Below are positions 51,393 through 60,641 of a stretch of DNA of 64,000 nt, in pieces. Each line of letters opens with the position of its first letter. Within the stretch, counting starts at the first letter, position 1. The DNA lies in contig NZ_JACIBY010000003.1 in assembly GCF_014195535.1 (NCBI RefSeq), forward strand, positions 124,001 to 188,000, in the 5' to 3' direction. The notes under the pieces are model-generated. The model had not been told where the DNA came from and did no database searches. It saw only the letters and a program-made list of their open reading frames with translations. Source of the stretch: Runella defluvii. Its GTDB lineage: Bacteria > Bacteroidota > Bacteroidia > Cytophagales > Spirosomataceae. A program made the translations under genes and the position numbers.

Positions 51393-53774
51393 CTACTGAG
51401 CCTTAAACGTCCACGTTCGGTCAGCAATGGTTTTGATTTTATCTTTGGTAAAATAAACGGGGAAAAAACCGTCTTTGGCCCAAAGCTCAAACAAATCGCG
51501 GTAATGCGGGTCGTCGGGGTTGCCCGATTGGCCTGGGTTGTTTATTCCCAAGGTTTTATCCCAGTCTTCGGTATCCACCAATATCCGAAAAGAAGCGCCA
51601 TGTTCCTGATTTAATTGGCCTCCTGTATTGCCCACCGTTTCGCCATAGCCGCCGCGTGGGAGTGGGCCAAGGTTGATTTTTGCCCGTTGTTCTTCACTGA
51701 CCAACTCACTCAGCGCGTGTTTGAGGGCGATGTGTTTGTTTTTGGGTTGGCCATATTGCCACTGATTTTGATCATTACCAAGTCTTTTTTGGAGCGTTTC
51801 AATCGCTTTTTGGAACGATTTACTTAAAAACTCATCCCTGCCTGCCACGGGGTTTTGACCAAATGCCGACGTTGGCGTCACCAACCAATCCACGATTCGT
51901 TTCATGGGCAAGGTTTTGTAATACGTTCGAATGTTTTCGGGCACCATCAACGTGTGCATGGCTAGTTTTAGCTGCGTTTCCCATTCGGCATAAATAGCGG
52001 CGGCGATGGAGGTGGAGGTAAGTTGATAATCCCATTGCGTCAGCCGTTGTTTGGCTTGTTCGGCTTCTTTCGAACCATAGGTTGGATTTTTGAGGAGAAG
52101 CGGCACGAGTGTACGGGCCGAAACAGAAAGATAATCGGTTTGTAAGGTGGCAAAATCCTGAAGGTTCATCCGCTTGCCCGCATTGAGCACTTCTTCAATG
52201 CGGTGCGCACGGACGGGGTTTGCCCACGTCCAACCAACGGCATTTCGGTACGGAAAATCAACGGGCGTTAAGTTGTTGTTGGCCGTAACGACGTACCCCT
52301 CCGAAGGGTTGATTTTATGTGGAAGTTGCACAATCGGCAAATAACCCGCCCATTCGTAGCGGCCATCCCCAGCAACGGGCACTAAGCCTGTCCAATTTTT
52401 GCGAATGGGAGAAATCCCAACGGCTTGCCAACCAATGTTGCCTTTTTGGTCGGCATAAATCATGTTTTCCCCAGGAATCCGACTGAAAGTACAGGCCGTA
52501 CGAAACTCTTCCCACGTTTTGGCTTGGTTCATGCGCAAACTGGCCAAATAAGGCGCACAACCTTCTTCGCGCCAACCTGCCCTTACGGCATATAATTTGT
52601 GGTTTTTGGTATCTTCAAACGTCACGGGGCCGTGGCGGGTGTATTTCAACGCAACTACCACGGGCGACTGGTTGGCTACTTTAATGGTATCTTGAATTAC
52701 CTTCAAGGCTTCCCACTTCCCTTGGTATTTGTATTGATTGGGGGTTTGCGGATTGGTTTCATAGACGTACAAATCCTCGTTGTCGGTTTCAAAAATGGTG
52801 AGCCCCCAAGCGGCGTGGTCGTTGTGGCCAATGGAAACCCCTGGAAGCGAAGGTTCACCCGCGCCAATCACGTTCCAACCTGGAGCGTTGAGGTGAATCC
52901 AGTACCGAAGTCCTGGCACCGATTGCGCGCGGTGCGGGTCGTTGGCGAGCATGGGGTAGCCACTTTGAGCGTGTTTTCCGTCAATTATCCAGTTGTTAGA
53001 ACCTACTTGGAGCTTTTCTTCTTCGTACCAAGCGTCAAAATCGAAGGCTTGCCCCGTGCGTTTGTCTTCTTTCGTAAATTTTAAGGGCGACCGAAATGCC
53101 TCATATATATCCAAAATAGGTTGAAACAATTCTTCCCCTTTGATGACTTTATCAAGACTCAAATCGGGCTCCTGCGCGTTTCGGACGGGATGAAACCACT
53201 GCAATTCTCGGAGCTTTTCGGCGCCTGCCAAATGCACAATTCGGGCGTTGTTCAATTCGTCTTTGACGTTACTCAGTAAGCCTTGGTGCCGACTGATTAC
53301 AACTTCGGGCGTCCAAAAATCAGGAAGCGTATTCAATACTTTAAATTCAAAGGAAAGTTTTTCGGGATGCTGTCGCATTTCGCCCACATAGGCATTAATT
53401 CCTTCCACAAATGCCTTGATAATCTGCGCACTACGGGGGTGATAGTGGTTTAGCTCGGTTGTTAGATTACCGCGAAACTTAAACAAACGCGTGCCAATGT
53501 CTCGTTTTAGCTCTTTTTCTCCTAGCAGTTCGGCCACCGTACCCGTAGCTTGTCGTCGCCAAATTTCAAGCTGAAATAGACGGTCGGAGGCCGCTACGTA
53601 GCCTTGTGCCATAAATAAATCATGCTCATTTTGGGCATAAATGTGCGAAATTCCCCAGCGGTCACGAATGACTTCGACGGGTTGTTTAAACCCTTTGACG
53701 GACAGTTCTTGGGCAGAAAGGGAGCAAACTAGCCCCAAAGTAAGGCAAAACGAGAGCAGTTTGAAGCGTTTCAC
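51393..53774 (-). CDS. Penicillin acylase family protein
   Basis: A 793-residue Ntn-hydrolase. The signal is MKRFKLLSFCLTLGLVCSLS, so it is periplasmic. The proenzyme would be cut between G258 and S259 (EEKLQVGSNNWIID), leaving Ser259 as N-terminal nucleophile of the beta subunit. The oxyanion residues lie in PGENMIYADQKGNIGWQAVG, and the C-terminus carries NNPGQSGNPDDPHYRDLFEL. Family members cleave amide bonds in penicillins, acyl-homoserine lactones or other acyl amides; the substrate here cannot be told. The start is GTG. wecB follows after 45 bp. Confidence 0.93.
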   Translation of the reverse strand: MKRFKLLSFCLTLGLVCSLSAQELSVKGFKQPVEVIRDRWGISHIYAQNEHDLFMAQGYVAASDRLFQLEIWRRQATGTVAELLGEKELKRDIGTRLFKFRGNLTTELNHYHPRSAQIIKAFVEGINAYVGEMRQHPEKLSFEFKVLNTLPDFWTPEVVISRHQGLLSNVKDELNNARIVHLAGAEKLRELQWFHPVRNAQEPDLSLDKVIKGEELFQPILDIYEAFRSPLKFTKEDKRTGQAFDFDAWYEEEKLQVGSNNWIIDGKHAQSGYPMLANDPHRAQSVPGLRYWIHLNAPGWNVIGAGEPSLPGVSIGHNDHAAWGLTIFETDNEDLYVYETNPQTPNQYKYQGKWEALKVIQDTIKVANQSPVVVALKYTRHGPVTFEDTKNHKLYAVRAGWREEGCAPYLASLRMNQAKTWEEFRTACTFSRIPGENMIYADQKGNIGWQAVGISPIRKNWTGLVPVAGDGRYEWAGYLPIVQLPHKINPSEGYVVTANNNLTPVDFPYRNAVGWTWANPVRAHRIEEVLNAGKRMNLQDFATLQTDYLSVSARTLVPLLLKNPTYGSKEAEQAKQRLTQWDYQLTSTSIAAAIYAEWETQLKLAMHTLMVPENIRTYYKTLPMKRIVDWLVTPTSAFGQNPVAGRDEFLSKSFQKAIETLQKRLGNDQNQWQYGQPKNKHIALKHALSELVSEEQRAKINLGPLPRGGYGETVGNTGGQLNQEHGASFRILVDTEDWDKTLGINNPGQSGNPDDPHYRDLFELWAKDGFFPVYFTKDKIKTIADRTWTFKAQ

Positions 53775-54339
53775 GAGGGTAGATTAGGTTGGGAGAGGTT
53801 ACGTTTGAAAATGAAATTTAACAATAAAATAACATACTACAAGTAGTCTTTTTTTACTATTCAGCTGTATGTAGTTTGGGGATTGCTGGCAAAAATTTAA
53901 GCAACGACCACCAAACAAAGCATTTTCTTGGATAATTTCAATTACGCCTTGTTGGAGTGAAAATGTACCTAAATATAGTTTTTTGTTTTAATAAAAAATA
54001 GAAAACGTCGGATAAAAAAGGGAGGCTTATAGTTTAATTTACCTATACTATGGCTCATGTTTTTTTGAAAAAAATAGGGACTTTTGACAATAGAGTTAAT
54101 GTTTTGATAACAACGTTGGCTTTTGTGTGTAGAATGCCTAAACTATTTTTGCACCACTTTTGCTCACGAATGTAAAAGAAATAGTATATTAGCAACCTCA
54201 TCATTTTAAATAAATCATTCACAAACTAACTTAATTAACTAACTGATCAAACACTGTTTCTGCCCTTCTTTGCCACCGTTTTACGCGTGGAAATTGTATT
54301 TTTTTGTTTTTTTATTTCCCAACTCTCAATAAAAAGCAA
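53775..54339. other. Leader region before SusC gene
   Basis: A 565-bp AT-rich gap without a credible ORF. Contains the promoter at 54122-54151 and otherwise shows no strong hairpin; it probably also holds the divergent acylase promoter next to 53775. Confidence 0.6.
54122..54151 (+). promoter_or_regulatory. Bacteroidota-type promoter of SusC/SusD operon
   Basis: TTTG at 54122-54125 and TATTTTTG at 54144-54151 (exact TAnnTTTG) are spaced by 18 nt. This lies about 190 bp before the chosen SusC ATG, leaving a long untranslated leader. Confidence 0.65.
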
Positions 54340-57300
54340 ATGAGAAAAACGTTACTTTCCCACATTTTGCTGAAAGACAGGAGCCCATTGTTATTTGTAG
54401 CGGGTTCTATGCTTTCGCTTTCTGTACTAACCAGTTCAACTATCACGGGGGCGTATGCTGCCACCCCACCCTCACACAAAGTAGGGACTCAGAAAGCAGC
54501 ACAAGACATTACTGGAACAATTACCGATGAAAATGGTGAGGCGCTTCCAGGAGTGAACGTTGTTGAAAAAGGAACAACCAATGGTACGCTTACGGATGCC
54601 GCTGGTAAGTTCAAACTTTCGGTGAAAAGCGACAAATCCGTCCTTTCCATCTCTTTCATTGGATATGCTTCTCAAGAAATTGTGGTAGGTACCCAAACTT
54701 CACTTTCCATTAAAATGACAACCGATACCAAAATCTTGAACGAGGTAGTGGTAACGGCTTTGGGGGTGAAACGCGAAGAAAAATCACTAGGGTATGCCGT
54801 ACAAAAAGTATCAGGCCCTTCGCTCCAAACGGTAAAGGGAGTAAGCGTTGGTACGTCATTGACGGGCCGCGTATCGGGTTTGTGGGTACGCAACAGTACG
54901 GAGTTTAACCAAATGCCAGCCATCAGCTTGCGGGGTGAATCGCCGCTTATTGTGATTGATGGGGTACCTTATAATAACATCTCTCTCAACAACATCGCGC
55001 AAGATGACATCGAGAGCGTTGACGTGTTGAAAGGACCAACGGCTTCGGCTTTGTACGGTTCTCGCGGAGGTAGCGGTGCCATCATTGTCACGACCAAGAA
55101 AGGGGCGTCAGGCAAAGGGCTTACCGTTACGGTCAACTCCAACAACATGTTCAATGCAGGTTTCTTGATGCTTCCCAAAGTACAAAGTTCATACAGCGCA
55201 GGGATTGGTGGGGTGTATGACCCAACTGACTACGTGTGGGGACAAAAATTGGACGCGGGTAAAATGGCAAACCAATGGAATCCATTTACCAAACAAATGG
55301 AAATGCGTGAGCTAGTATCAAGCGGAAAAGACAACTTCAATGATTTCTTGGTTCCAGGGTTGATTACCAACAATAGCGTAAGTGTGGCACAAACGGGCGA
55401 AAATGGTAGTTTCCGTGCCTCGTTGACCCACGTTTACAATAAAGGCCAATATCCAAACTTGACCTCAAACAACTACAACTTTACCCTAAGTGGTGAGATG
55501 AAAGTGGGCGATCGTTTCAAGTTGTCGAGCCAAATGGGCTATAACAAGCGTAACGCCCCCCAAATCATGGGAGCAGGGTATAGCGACCAAGGCTACATGT
55601 ACAATATCTTAATTTGGATGGGACCTGAGTACCGTTTGGCCGATTACAAGGACAACTATTGGTTGATTCCTGACGTTCAGCAAAACTGGCATTACAAGGC
55701 TTGGTACGACAACCCGTATTTGATGGCGCACGAAAAAGTATGGGGTGTTTACGAAAACCGTTTGAATGCGAATCTTACCGCTACGTATAAATTGTTTGAA
55801 GGAGCTAACTTGGTGATTCGTCCTGGTTTTGATTTGTATAGCAACGACGAAACAAAACGTAATCCGCCAAACATTCTCTCAAACCGTGGATGGGATACCC
55901 CAGGTTTGTATTCGATTAACAAAAGTACGGGTTATAGTTTCAATGGAGACGCCTTGTTGACCTACAATAAAAACTTTGGCGAGTTCAACATTGATGGATT
56001 GCTAGGAGCGGCTATTTATAAAATGGATAACAACAGCTTGTATAGCTCAACACGGAGTGGTATTTTGATTCCAGGTTATTATTCGTTGAATAACTCGGTT
56101 GAACGTCCTAACGTATCTGTGGGAGCAGATCCACTTGGATTTACTGACGTTAGTAAAGGAACCCGCGCTAAGCAAGTAAATAGTGCTTACGCGAAGTTAA
56201 CACTTTCGTACAAAAACATGCTCTTCTTGGATGCAACAGGTCGTAATGACTGGAGCTCAACCATGCCTAAAAACTCACGTTCGTACTTCTATCCATCGGT
56301 GGGTGGTAGCTTCGTGATCAGTGAAGTATTGGGTACAATGCCTTCTTGGCTTGATTTCTGGAAATTGCGCGGTTCTTGGACGCTTTCTAAGTCTGATTTG
56401 GGTATTTATGCTACCAACCAAACGTACGGAACGACGATTGGTGCGTGGAATACATTTAACTCAGCAGCTTACCCGACGACCATCCGTAACGCTGAAAACA
56501 TCCTTCCAGAAACTAACCGTACGTGGGAAGTGGGAACGGCGGCGTATTTCTTGAAAAAACGCTTAAAATTGGACGTAGCGTACTTCAACAAATACACCTA
56601 CAACCGTCAAACATTTGCCAACGTTTCTACCGCTTCAGGATTTAACAGTACACTTATCAACTGGGATGAGACGATTGTAAGAAGAGGTTTGGAAGTGAGC
56701 CTTGATGCAACCATACTTAAAAACAAAGATTGGCAATGGGATGCCACCGCCAATTACTCGTACAACCACCGTTATTTCAAAGAAATTGCGCCAAATTCAG
56801 CTAAAAATGCTTGGACTGTCGCAGGTGGACGTATGGATGTTTACACAGACCGTGTGTGGATGACCGACCCAGCTTCTGGAAGCATGATTCACCGTACCAA
56901 TGGTTTGCCATTGTTGAGCGATTATAGCTACTTACGTGGTTACACAGATCCTAAATTCTTGTGGGGCTTTGCCAATACCATCAAATACAAGCAATTCAAT
57001 TTGATGGTCAACTTCGACGGCCGCGTAGGTGGAGTATTGAACAACTATACTTCGTACAAAATGTGGGATACGGGTGCGCACCCAGATTCAGACAACCAAT
57101 GGAGATACGACGAAGTGGTGAACAAAAACAAATCGTTCGTAGGACAAGGAGTGATTGTGAAGTCAGGCGCCGTAACGTTTGATAGCTTTGGTAACATTAC
57201 CAACGACACGCGCGTATTCGCTCCAAACGAAGCCAAAGTATCGTACCAAGATTACGCTCGCTCGTACGGCGACGGAACTCGCGGTATCACCGATGCGACG

Positions 57301-57516
57301 TTCTTCAAACTTAGAGAGGTGTCTTTAGGCTACAACCTTCCTTCAAACATCGCCAAGTTGCTCGGAGCACGTTCTGGTTCTATTTCTTTGACAGGCCAAA
57401 ACGTATGGATGTGGACAAAAGCTTTCCGTTTTGCTGACCCAGACAAAGCAGACGATACGCAGTTGACATCGCCTTCAGTTCGTTACATGGGAGGTAACAT
57501 CACGTTGACGTTCTAA
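54340..57516 (+). CDS. SusC/RagA-type TonB-dependent outer membrane transporter
   Basis: A 1058-residue outer-membrane nutrient importer. From ATG 54340: signal peptide, then a CarboxypepD-reg-like domain (about 55-130: ITGTITDENGEALPGVNVVE, LSISFIGYASQEI), the plug (about 140-265: ALGVKREEKSLGYAVQ, ISLRGESPLIVIDGVPYNN, ESVDVLKGPTASALYGSRGG) and the beta-barrel ending RYMGGNITLTF. The pair with the SusD gene 33 bp downstream forms a glycan or oligopeptide uptake complex. No PUL enzymes, sensor or sigma/anti-sigma pair are adjacent. TTG 54304 is an alternative start. Confidence 0.95.
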   Translation: MRKTLLSHILLKDRSPLLFVAGSMLSLSVLTSSTITGAYAATPPSHKVGTQKAAQDITGTITDENGEALPGVNVVEKGTTNGTLTDAAGKFKLSVKSDKSVLSISFIGYASQEIVVGTQTSLSIKMTTDTKILNEVVVTALGVKREEKSLGYAVQKVSGPSLQTVKGVSVGTSLTGRVSGLWVRNSTEFNQMPAISLRGESPLIVIDGVPYNNISLNNIAQDDIESVDVLKGPTASALYGSRGGSGAIIVTTKKGASGKGLTVTVNSNNMFNAGFLMLPKVQSSYSAGIGGVYDPTDYVWGQKLDAGKMANQWNPFTKQMEMRELVSSGKDNFNDFLVPGLITNNSVSVAQTGENGSFRASLTHVYNKGQYPNLTSNNYNFTLSGEMKVGDRFKLSSQMGYNKRNAPQIMGAGYSDQGYMYNILIWMGPEYRLADYKDNYWLIPDVQQNWHYKAWYDNPYLMAHEKVWGVYENRLNANLTATYKLFEGANLVIRPGFDLYSNDETKRNPPNILSNRGWDTPGLYSINKSTGYSFNGDALLTYNKNFGEFNIDGLLGAAIYKMDNNSLYSSTRSGILIPGYYSLNNSVERPNVSVGADPLGFTDVSKGTRAKQVNSAYAKLTLSYKNMLFLDATGRNDWSSTMPKNSRSYFYPSVGGSFVISEVLGTMPSWLDFWKLRGSWTLSKSDLGIYATNQTYGTTIGAWNTFNSAAYPTTIRNAENILPETNRTWEVGTAAYFLKKRLKLDVAYFNKYTYNRQTFANVSTASGFNSTLINWDETIVRRGLEVSLDATILKNKDWQWDATANYSYNHRYFKEIAPNSAKNAWTVAGGRMDVYTDRVWMTDPASGSMIHRTNGLPLLSDYSYLRGYTDPKFLWGFANTIKYKQFNLMVNFDGRVGGVLNNYTSYKMWDTGAHPDSDNQWRYDEVVNKNKSFVGQGVIVKSGAVTFDSFGNITNDTRVFAPNEAKVSYQDYARSYGDGTRGITDATFFKLREVSLGYNLPSNIAKLLGARSGSISLTGQNVWMWTKAFRFADPDKADDTQLTSPSVRYMGGNITLTF

Positions 57517-57549
57517 GAATCAATTGCATCACATTAAAAAGAATTAGGT

Positions 57550-59079
57550 ATGAAATTTACATTGAAAAAATACTTTTTAATCGCGGTGGCGGGTCTTTCA
57601 ATGAGCAGTTGCTCAAACTTTGATCAGATCAATACCAACCCCAACGCGGCGACCAAAGCGTCTGCGCCCATGCTGGCAACTACGCTTATCCTTGATGTAT
57701 CGAGAAACTCACTCGGAAGCATCTCGTCGATGATGAACGGAAAATCCATCATCCGTATGGAGTTCCCCGAAAATGCGCAATACAATTACCTCGGAAGAGC
57801 GAATTTTGACGGCTTGGCGGTGTTGAACAACGTCGAAAAGATGATTGAACTATCACCCGATGGCGCGTACAAAAACTCATTTACCGCTCTCGGAAAATTT
57901 GTAAGAGCGAATAAGTTTTTCTGGTTGTCGATGCAGTTGGGAGATATTCCTTATGCCGAGGCTTTGTTGGGTGAAAAAGGGACATTGAACCCTAAATATT
58001 CGACCCAAAAAGAAGTAATGGCGGGGGTATTGAACGAACTAGAAGAAGCCGACAAATTGTTTGCCAGCGGTATCAAATTCGACGGTGACCCTATCTACGG
58101 TGGAGACATCACAAAGTGGAGAAAATTGGTGAATACCTTTGAGCTTCAAGTATTGTTGCACTTGTACCGCAAAACGGGCGAGGCAGATTTGAAAGTAAAA
58201 GAGCGTTTTAACACCATCGTTACCACCAAGCCTATCTTTGAAAGCAACGCTGACAACTTCCAAGTGACCTATTCGGACTTGGCGGGTCAACGTTATCCGT
58301 TCTACAAACTAGGAAACACGACGCGCTTATACACCATGATGACAAACGTGGTTGTGGATAGACTCAAAGATTTGGAAGACTACCGTTTGTTCTACTATGC
58401 CGATCCTTCGCCAGTGAAAATCGCCAAAGGGGCAGCGATTGATAGCTGGGATTCTTACTTGGGTTATGATCCTTCGATGGTTTACGGAGATTTGACAACC
58501 ATTTTTGGGGGCAAGGATTACTCAAACGTAAATAGTCGCTACCTCGAACTTGCCAACGCAGAGCCTGTATATATTCTCAGCTACGCCATGGCTAAATTTA
58601 TGTTGGCAGAAGGTGCGCTTCGTGGCTGGATTACTAGCTCGGCAAGCACACATTATACGGATGGTATCAAAGCGAGTATGAAGTTTACGGCTGGTTTTAC
58701 CCCTGACAACGAGATGTTCCACCACAAACGTAAAATGACGGATGCTTACATTGATTCGTACGCAGCTTCAGACAAAGTGAAGTTGAAAACGACGGCTAGT
58801 GAAGCCGTGCAGTTGGAGCAAATCATTACGCAGCGTTATTTGAGCACATTTATGCTCCATGCGCCGTTTGATGCGTTTTTTGAAAACCGTCGTACAGGTT
58901 TCCCTGTGTTCCCATTGAATCCTAAGTCAAACTTGAACGTACCTGCTGACAAGTTTCCAGTTCGTTGGATTTATCCACAAAAAGAATTGGATTACAACAC
59001 AGCGAACGTAAACAGCGCGATTCAGTCGCAGTACGCTGGAAACGACGACTACAACAAACCGATGTGGATTCTTCAATAA
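57550..59079 (+). CDS. SusD/RagB-type surface lipoprotein
   Basis: A 509-residue surface-exposed glycan- or peptide-binding lipoprotein of the SusD-like 2 type. The lipobox is GLSMSSC (Cys21), followed by SNFDQINTNPNAATK. Other landmarks are QLGDIPYAEALLGEK and KWRKLVNTFELQVLLHLYRK, with the C-terminal FFENRRTGFPVFPLNPKSNL, FPVRWIYPQKELDYN and ending KPMWILQ. It lies 33 bp after the SusC gene and caps that transporter. A strong terminator follows. Confidence 0.94.
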   Translation: MKFTLKKYFLIAVAGLSMSSCSNFDQINTNPNAATKASAPMLATTLILDVSRNSLGSISSMMNGKSIIRMEFPENAQYNYLGRANFDGLAVLNNVEKMIELSPDGAYKNSFTALGKFVRANKFFWLSMQLGDIPYAEALLGEKGTLNPKYSTQKEVMAGVLNELEEADKLFASGIKFDGDPIYGGDITKWRKLVNTFELQVLLHLYRKTGEADLKVKERFNTIVTTKPIFESNADNFQVTYSDLAGQRYPFYKLGNTTRLYTMMTNVVVDRLKDLEDYRLFYYADPSPVKIAKGAAIDSWDSYLGYDPSMVYGDLTTIFGGKDYSNVNSRYLELANAEPVYILSYAMAKFMLAEGALRGWITSSASTHYTDGIKASMKFTAGFTPDNEMFHHKRKMTDAYIDSYAASDKVKLKTTASEAVQLEQIITQRYLSTFMLHAPFDAFFENRRTGFPVFPLNPKSNLNVPADKFPVRWIYPQKELDYNTANVNSAIQSQYAGNDDYNKPMWILQ

Positions 59080-59100
59080 AATTGTAAGGTTTCCAATAGT

Positions 59101-59141
59101 AACAACAACCCGCGCGATTCTCGTGCGGGTTGTTGTTTTTA
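59101..59141 (+). terminator. Strong rho-independent terminator
   Basis: AACAACAACCCGC and GCGGGTTGTTGTT arms around a short loop (59101-59137), then a T-run. It ends the SusC/SusD transcript. Confidence 0.9.
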
Positions 59142-59198
59142 TGGCCATCAACGCTTATTTTTAATCAAAAAGCCATCGTTCCTAAATCACCCAATGAA

Positions 59199-59786
59199 AT
59201 GACAGATAGTGAAAAATTACAAATGGCACTCCAACATTTTGCAGGGCTCACCGCCGACGATTTTGGACTTTCGGCGGGGTATTGGAAACAAAAAACCTAT
59301 AAAAAAGGCGAATACTACAACCGCCACCGTACCATCTGCAAAGATTTAGGTTTTGTTACGACTGGGGTGTTTCGGTCGTTTACGGTGGATGAGGCAACGG
59401 GGGAGGAGAAAAACGTTTTTTTGTATTCGGCCAACGGCTTTGTGGTGTCCTTCAAAAGTTTTATCAACCAAGCCCCCTGCGACTACCATACCCAAGCACT
59501 GACCGATGCGACGGTTATTTTTATCAATATTCTTGACCTTTTAAGCTTGTATAAGCAGTCTCACGCATGGGAAAAGTTTGGGAGGCTGCTGGCCCAGGAA
59601 GCGTTCAATGTCAGCATGGGGCGACTGGAAGGTTTTTTGTTTAAATCGCCCGAACAACGCTACCTTGAATTAATAGAACACCACCCCGACATCTTCAATA
59701 ATGTGCCGCTCTATCATATTTCTTCTTACTTAGGAATTCAAGGGCCGTCTTTGAGCCGTATCCGAAAAAGATTAGCGCGTAAGTGA
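59199..59786 (+). CDS. Crp/Fnr family transcriptional regulator
   Basis: A 195-residue regulator. A cNMP-binding-like domain (about 25-115: QKTYKKGEYYNRHRTICKDL, GVFRSFTVDEATGEEKNVFL, NGFVVSFKSFINQAPCDY) and a C-terminal HTH (about 150-193: SPEQRYLELIEHHPDIFNNV, YHISSYLGIQGPSLSRIRKR). It belongs to the group often paired with an alpha/beta hydrolase or oxidoreductase target gene, as here. ATG 59199 was chosen over an extension into the terminator. A palindrome lies just after its stop. Confidence 0.92.
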   Translation: MTDSEKLQMALQHFAGLTADDFGLSAGYWKQKTYKKGEYYNRHRTICKDLGFVTTGVFRSFTVDEATGEEKNVFLYSANGFVVSFKSFINQAPCDYHTQALTDATVIFINILDLLSLYKQSHAWEKFGRLLAQEAFNVSMGRLEGFLFKSPEQRYLELIEHHPDIFNNVPLYHISSYLGIQGPSLSRIRKRLARK

Positions 59787-59790
59787 TTCG

Positions 59791-59810
59791 ATTTTAACTC
59801 AGGTTAAAAT
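59791..59810. promoter_or_regulatory. Operator-like palindrome between regulator and hydrolase
   Basis: ATTTTAACTCAGGTTAAAAT has perfect 8-bp arms (ATTTTAAC / GTTAAAAT) around TCAG. It begins 5 bp after the regulator stop and about 55 bp before the hydrolase ATG, where a dimeric Crp/Fnr-type protein could act on the hydrolase promoter. Confidence 0.55.
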
Positions 59811-59864
59811 TATTGCCAACCTTGAGTGAGACCTTTGTGTCATCAAAATCAAACACTTACGAAA

Positions 59865-60638
59865 ATGAAATCGACCAAAACAATCGTACTTATTCACGGA
59901 CTTTTTGTAAACAACACAAGCTGGGCGCAATGGAAAACTTATTTTGAAGCGCAAGGCTACAAGGTTTATACCCCTGCCAACCCAGGCCACGAAGGCGTGC
60001 CTTCGGAACTGCGCACGACGGTTCACCCCGACCTGACCAAAACGGGTTTTGAGGATGTGGTAATGAACATCGTAAAGCTCATTGATACGTTACCAGAAAA
60101 ACCCATCGTCGTTGGGCATTCTTTGGCGGGGCTTGTTGTCCAAAAATTAATTGAACTGGACAAAGCCGTGGCGGGTGTTAGCATCGACGGAGCGCCTCCA
60201 AAAAATGTTTTGGCACCTTGGGCAACGGTTAAAATTGTGTTGCCAGTAGTGAATTTCTTTAAAGGCAACCAGCCTTATCTTGGCACAAAAGAATGGTATC
60301 ACAAAGCCTTTTTTAACAACTATTCCAAAGAAGAAAGCGACCGTTTGTACGACCAAATTGCAGTTCCTGAAAGTAGAAAAATTGCCCGTGATACGCTGTT
60401 GAGTTCATTTTCGGCGATTGACTTCAAAAAACCACACCAACCTTTGTTGTTTATTGGAGGAGCGAAGGATGCGATTTTTGCTTCCTCGTTTACAAAACGT
60501 ATCGCAAGTTCGTACAAAGACAAAAACAGCCTCGTTGACTTCAAAGAGTTTGAGGGGCGGAGTCACTTCATAGCGGGAGAAAAAGGCTGGGAAGAAGTGG
60601 CTGCCTATGTGCTTAACTGGATAAAAAAAGTGGCGTAA
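59865..60638 (+). CDS. Alpha/beta hydrolase
   Basis: A 257-residue alpha/beta-fold hydrolase without signal peptide. Oxyanion HGLFVNNTSW, nucleophile Ser86 in VVGHSLAGLV, acid Asp202 in IGGAKDAIFA and His234 in EGRSHFIAGEKG form a full triad. The N-terminal GHEGVPSELRTTVHPDLTKT is typical of a subgroup induced by Crp/Fnr-like regulators in Bacteroidota, but the substrate is unknown. It is downstream of the regulator gene at 59.2 kb with a palindrome between them. Convergent with the DUF922-like gene. Confidence 0.92.
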   Translation: MKSTKTIVLIHGLFVNNTSWAQWKTYFEAQGYKVYTPANPGHEGVPSELRTTVHPDLTKTGFEDVVMNIVKLIDTLPEKPIVVGHSLAGLVVQKLIELDKAVAGVSIDGAPPKNVLAPWATVKIVLPVVNFFKGNQPYLGTKEWYHKAFFNNYSKEESDRLYDQIAVPESRKIARDTLLSSFSAIDFKKPHQPLLFIGGAKDAIFASSFTKRIASSYKDKNSLVDFKEFEGRSHFIAGEKGWEEVAAYVLNWIKKVA

Positions 60639-60641
60639 TGC

